A DNA stretch of 64,000 nucleotides, taken from assembly GCF_033568475.1 (NCBI RefSeq), contig NC_133121.1:434001-498000 (forward strand). The letters are read 5' to 3'. The DNA comes from Henckelia pumila (Eukaryota > Streptophyta > Magnoliopsida > Lamiales > Gesneriaceae). A model generated the notes under the pieces. The model was not told the origin of the DNA, ran no database searches, and was given only the letters and a program-made list of their open reading frames with translations. Positions 59,286 through 64,000 of this stretch are shown in pieces; positions within the stretch are counted from its first letter, which is position 1; every line of letters begins with the position of its first letter. Position numbers and translations under genes: made by a program.

Positions 59286-60281
59286 ATGGATATTGTTACA
59301 TCCAACAACGTTCGTAGCAAAGTAAAGAAGTCCGACAAGAGTAGGCGTGTCTGGAGTATAAAAGAGGAGGAAGTCCTTCTTCAGGCATTGAAAAATGCTG
59401 CTACTGCTGGTTTTAAAAGCGAAAATGGGTTCCGCTGTGGATATTTGGTTTTTCTGGAAGATTCAATGAAGAAAATTTTTCCTGGAACAGATTTATGAGG
59501 CAACCCACACATCAACTCCAAGGTACATGTATGGAAAAGGACTCATGGTGCACTGTTAACGATGTTGAGCCGAAGTGGAATCGGTTGGAACGAAACTGAC
59601 AAAATGATTGAAGCCACTAACGAGGCATGGAACGACTTTGTTAAGGTAAACATTGTTCACAAATAAACTAGTTTGAGTAATTGTTGGGTTATTTCAGTGG
59701 TTGTTCATAGCTAAACTAGTTTTTTTTATGTTTAGAGTGACAACAATTTGCGTACAATGCGGTATAAAAGATGACCATATTACAATGACTGGTGTGAAAT
59801 TTTTGGACATGATCGTGCGACTGGAGAAAATGCAGTGAGTTTTACAGATGTTGTCCAGGTTGTACTAAATATGGATGAGACTAGAGGTCATGATATTAAT
59901 GAGGGTTTGGAAGATTTACTTCATACTGTTGAGGACAATATTGAACTAATCCCTATCGTACACCCAAGTTCGATAGGTGCCACTGCTAGTAAAAATTCAC
60001 ATTCCAAGAAACGGAAGCACCAAATGCAAGGTGATGATGCATTTGTGGAGGCAATTAACAAGTTTGCTGATATAGTTAAAAATATTGGCCAAGATCAGGA
60101 GATTTCAAAAGCAACAAAGGAAGTATTTGATGCACTAGGGATGCTTCCATATCTGACAGTGGAAGATAAAGTCACTGCAGCTGAGATGTTGGTGGAAAAA
60201 CCACACAAATTGTCACTTTTCTTCAGTCTTCCCCATTAAGCAAGACTTATGCTAGTAATGAGGCTTTTGAAATCTGGTTGA
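59286..60281 (+). pseudogene. Myb/SANT-like domain protein (PIF/Harbinger-associated type), pseudogene
   Basis: Two exon blocks, 59286-59645 and 59736-60281, are joined by a GT-AG intron in phase 0 and would make about 301 residues. The N-terminal Myb/SANT-like domain reads RVWSIKEEEVLLQALKNA, then WNRSGIGW-like LSRSGIGWNETDKM, NEAWNDFV, and TMRYK before PYYNDWCEIFG. The C-terminal half has a basic stretch (SKKRKHQ) and EVFDALGMLP, then AAEMLVE and MLVMRLLKSG. Three in-frame stops occur: TGA at 59496-59498 (for the Arg of DLRGNP), TGA at 59772-59774 (for Trp), and TAA at 60237-60239. No frameshift is seen. Such proteins pair with PIF/Harbinger transposases or are host genes derived from them. 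No transposase is nearby. Confidence 0.85.
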
Positions 60282-61619
60282 CATCTACTGCACATCATAT
60301 TTCAATTGAGGTACTATTTGATAAACTTTATGGGTTATGATACTGTAGTTCCACTATATTGTGTTGAAACCTTTGTATGATTGTGATGTTTGCACTTCAT
60401 GTGTGAATTTTTGAAGGATATACTGTGTGCAAGAATATATAGATGATTTGCTATGGTCTTTATGTCTCTTTTATGCTATTTTTGATGCAGTTTATATTTG
60501 AATCTTGGTGAGATATATTGCTAGGAGTGTTGCTTATACAAATGAGTTACAAAGAGTGCTAGTGAAACTAGTATCAACTCTTGCTCTTTGTTATATATCT
60601 AGATTGGTGTTGTTATATATCTAGATTGGTGAGGAATTTTTAATTTTTTAAAAATATATAATAAATATCTGAAAAATTAAAAATAAATAAATTATTTGTC
60701 CATGTCACTCTCTCGATTAATCTTCTATGATATATTTAAGAAAAACACTTAGCAAAAACACTTGATAAGGGGTGATATCGAAAATATCCTAGATTTATTT
60801 AAATATTAATATTAGAAATTGTATTTGGACCAAAACTTATAATTTAAATAATAGCTCAAAACGTAATTAATTCTGATTAATTTTTAAGAAATAAAACATA
60901 TCATTATTATTTTTTTATCGAGTGGACACATAATTTTTGAATGCATACTTATTTTCTTCGTTATTTTATTTTTTTTTTAAAAAAAATTATTTTATCATTT
61001 TTTATTCCATTAAACCAACCGATCAATATAATTTACGTGCGTCTAGATATTTAAAATAACAATTTAGCTTAAAAAAATGACAATTTAAGTTACGAAAAAA
61101 TTTGAACATTAACTTGGTTTAGATATTATTAAAAAGTTCTCTAAAAAAAAGATATTATTAAAAAGCAATTGTAATTAAGTATATATGGTAAGGGTAATTT
61201 GGACATTATATTACAATATACAAATTTAATCCATCTTGTTAAAATCATATCAAACACTACATATTTTATCTTACCATCTTATTTATCCCTATATATCATC
61301 TTTTTATCATTCATATTACACATCCTTCTTCAGGTGTACCAAACGGTACCGTTGTGTGTTGAAATAATATTGTTCTTACGTACATATGTCCCAGTCCAAC
61401 TGGAATCATTAAAATGCAATATATTTATATTGGGCCATTGTACATAGTTGGGCTTGGGCTTTTCCAGGTTCTTTTTCACGACGGTTCTTGTGTAGAATCC
61501 TTGTATTTTCTCTAGCAATGGCATATATGGGGGCGAGTGATGCACCGCAAGCTCGGACACTTGGTTTGGAGCTCAAGCAGTAAGATTCCTATCTATAATT
61601 TCGGGATCCAAAAAAATCC
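60282..61619. other. Intergenic before ARPC2
   Basis: AT-rich, with a 21-bp tandem duplication (TTATATATCTAGATTGGTG words) at about 60590-60632. No gene is recognised. The last 170 bp before the ARPC2 start codon are more balanced and probably hold its promoter and 5' UTR. Confidence 0.45.
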
Positions 61620-62545
61620 ATGATACTCTTGCAGTCTACCAGCAGATATCTCCTCCAGATTTTGTCAACCCGTCTTCAAAAGTAAGAGCACAATCGCCGA
61701 TTCTTCTTCTTCTTCTCCCGAGTTACAGTTCAACAATTAATTGTTTACAGTGAATTAGCTAATGCATTTCTGAACACTTCACACAATTAACAACCGTATC
61801 GATGAGGTAGATTCAGCTGTAGTTTGGGAACTTGTTCTTCTACTGTTTTTTTTTTTTTTTTTGTTAATTTCGTGCTTTTGTGGTATCCAATTGTTCCTTT
61901 CACTCCCTGGTGTTCTGACTTGTGTTGCGTGGAATATTTCTTTGGTTTGCCTGGTGGTTAGGGGGTTCATATGAGATCGAGAGAAAAATCACACATCATT
62001 GTTTTATACCAATACAAATGAAACACATCCGTGCATTCTTAACGTGTTTTAGTGATTTCTTTTCTCGACCATGATGCACAATTCAAAATTATTTTACTGA
62101 TTCCCTTTCAGTCTTGAGAAGGGAGTTGAATTGGATTGCCAATGGGTTGAATTTGATGATGTCCGGTACCATATTCAGGTGATGCATGTCTTACTGGATT
62201 CTCCATTGATTGTTGTCATCATACAGAATGTTATTGACCATAAATTTTTTTATGCTTCTACTTAAACAATTGCCTTCTTCAAGTTCAGCATGTGCAAGGA
62301 CTCTGAACCTCCATCTCTAATTCTAACTTCTTTGCAGGCAAACCTGAAGAACCCAAATCTCCTGTTTCTATCGGTATCGATACCAACACCACCTCCAGAA
62401 ACGACATTTGTGAATGGGCTTCCTCCAGGTGCCATAGAAGCTATCAAAGCCACATATGGTGTGGTTTTACAAATTCTCGATCCTCCCAGAGATGGTTTTA
62501 ATCTCACTGTAAAACTTAGCTTGTCAAAACTCCCCCCAGATGAAG
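61620..62545 (+). CDS. ARPC2: Actin-related protein 2/3 complex subunit 2, N-terminal exons (partial)
   Basis: Three exons, 61620-61681, 62112-62178 and 62338-62545, splice in phase to encode about the first 112 residues. The gene runs off the right edge. The start MILLQSTSRYLLQILSTRLQ matches the family N-terminus. It continues LEKGVELDCQWVEFDDVRYH, then NPNLLFLSVSIPTPPPE, GLPPGAIEAIKATYG, and LQILDPPRDGFNLTVKLSLS. ARPC2 (DIS2 in Arabidopsis) forms the core clamp of the Arp2/3 complex with ARPC4 and contacts the mother actin filament. In plants the complex shapes trichomes and pavement cells. The donor GAAG/GTATTA at 62545 implies a phase-1 next exon, expected to continue with EELLTK-like residues, which is not found before 64000. 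Confidence 0.92.
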
Positions 62546-64000
62546 GTATTATCAGTTATCATTTATAAGGTCGTCTCAGCTTTCCAACGTTCTTGGAGAT
62601 GTTGGTTTCATTGTTCTTAAATTCTGAGTTGCTCTATCCTTTCCTTTATTGCCTGCATTTGTGCATGTTTCTCAATTCTGCGTTGAAGCATCCTCCTCCA
62701 TGCAGTCATCGATTGCAATTTTGCTGCAAACTTTTACAATCTACAGAAATAGAAATGTTAAGAAGAGAAAAACAGAAACTAGCTATTCTGGCATCTAATA
62801 TGATTCAGAGAGGGGTTTAGATCCTGGGAAAATTACTGCTCCACCGTTGAGTTAATTGGATGGCCAGAAATCAGGGACCATTCAATCAAAACACCAAAGT
62901 TTGCTTCGAATCTCCTGAAATCGAACTGCATAAGTTGTAAGAATATTTTGATGCATCAAGCTGAAGAGCATTGATAAAATCCCTTCATGTACTTAAAAAA
63001 GGATTTTGCTACAATTCTAGTTATAAGGGTTGTTACACATCAGACTATAACTTATCAAGGAATCGTGAAATTTTTAAGTGGTTATCAATCTGATACTTTA
63101 GAAGTGTTGAAATGAGTGTGACTGAAGGTGCTTGTTTCCACGTGTACAAGTAGTTTCTCAATTTTGACAGCTAACAACTAATGGCATATGCCATTTCTGA
63201 CAAGGATATAGTTTATCCTTTTTGAGAATTAAAGGCAAAAATGCTCCATTTCCTGCACTAATTACTGAATGCTAACACCTGCCTGAAAATGGTTGTGGGA
63301 GGTAAGCTTAAATGAACCTTGGTTATAACTTACTTTTCAACTTGTCTTGAGAATGTTAGGCTAGTTGTTTAGTCCCTGAAAAAGCTTGCAAGACAAGCAG
63401 GGATACCTGGGTCTGTAATGATGATATCAAATGTTATCCTTTTCACTAAGACGGTTCAAGCCATGACCTATGGATTGGTCATGACCAGGATGTCAGAAAT
63501 GTGTGACACCCTGCCATACTGGTTGATTATATCCGAAAGTACAAATCCTTTTGTTTTAGACAATCAATACCCTCTGCTAATATGGAATCAAGATTGAGTG
63601 GTTTCCCTTTCTCTTGTATTCCTACTTTTACGGAGGAAAGAATCAATAATTTATGGTTTAATTCTATGTTTCTATTCTGCCTGCAAATGACTAATTGTTT
63701 CTTTTACTAAAGTTGTTTTAGAATCTTCAGTATTTTAAATGCAGTGCTATTACTAATCAAAGAATATGAAACCAGTGTGTTACCTCTTGTACTCTATAAG
63801 TAAATAAAAATATTAAGTTACCCCCAAAGGAACAAAAAAAATTTGCTTGATCATCTCATCTGTCATCTAGAGTAACTCATGATGTTTCCTCTTTTGTAGA
63901 TGCTACATGATTATATATATGATATAATTTGAAATTGATCTTTACTTTTCCAAATGAATTTCATTCCCCCGTCCATAAGGTATGTTAATTTTGGAATATA
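62546..64000 (+). other. ARPC2 intron 3 (incomplete)
   Basis: At least 1.45 kb follow exon 3 without a convincing next ARPC2 exon. No mobile element or RNA gene is seen; open frames such as 62593-62820 lack recognisable domains. The intron probably continues beyond the window. Confidence 0.6.

Noticed and set aside
1-64000. CRISPR arrays, rRNA genes and canonical tRNA genes
   Set aside because: None seen on either strand by eye; the DNA is plant nuclear, where CRISPR is not expected.

Overview
This window is nuclear DNA of a flowering plant. Genes are split by short GT-AG introns, intergenic DNA is very AT-rich with long (AT)n tracts, and the products are plant proteins (pheophytinase, a plant-type purple acid phosphatase, a DUF1685 protein, a plant-type DNA2/JHS1). 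The dense MITE content and a diverged GAGACGGTCTC-type repeat fit an asterid eudicot, possibly Lamiales. That placement is an inference with low confidence. All exon models were built by eye from splice sites, reading phase and remembered family sequences.

Layout. 1-6871: tandem repeats, then a decayed autonomous-type Helitron (Rep plus Pif1-like helicase) with a recognisable 3' end at 6871. 8201-9397 (-): a three-exon gene for a small stand-alone GIY-YIG protein. 10566-13330 (+): pheophytinase (PPH). 14001-16539 (+): a divergent NEP1/EMG1-type rRNA methyltransferase. 17557-38793 (-): a complete 34-exon DNA2 (JHS1) helicase/nuclease gene of about 21 kb, inflated by a young Ty1/copia element, an hAT-like element and two small poly(A)-tailed retroposed inserts in its introns. 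39386-40064 (+): an L18p/L5e-family (plastid-type) protein, divergent from DNA2. About 40.1-48.6 kb: gene-poor DNA with retroelement fossils, a GC-rich patch, a 172-bp mini-Helitron, a tRNA-like stretch and MITEs. 48681-53661 (-): a 12-exon purple acid phosphatase of the PAP1 type with three MITEs in its introns. 55647-56510 (+): a DUF1685 gene. 59286-60281 (+): a Myb/SANT-like (PIF/Harbinger-associated type) pseudogene. 61620 to the right edge (+): the 5' part of ARPC2, an Arp2/3 complex subunit.

The genes are ordinary single transcription units doing unrelated jobs: chlorophyll breakdown, ribosome biogenesis, DNA replication and repair, phosphate metabolism, actin nucleation. Nothing suggests a cluster or joint pathway. 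I found no convincing new biological system. The most useful leads are the NEP1 paralog with changed conserved residues, the GIY-YIG mini-protein, and several small mobile elements with readable ends and target duplications.
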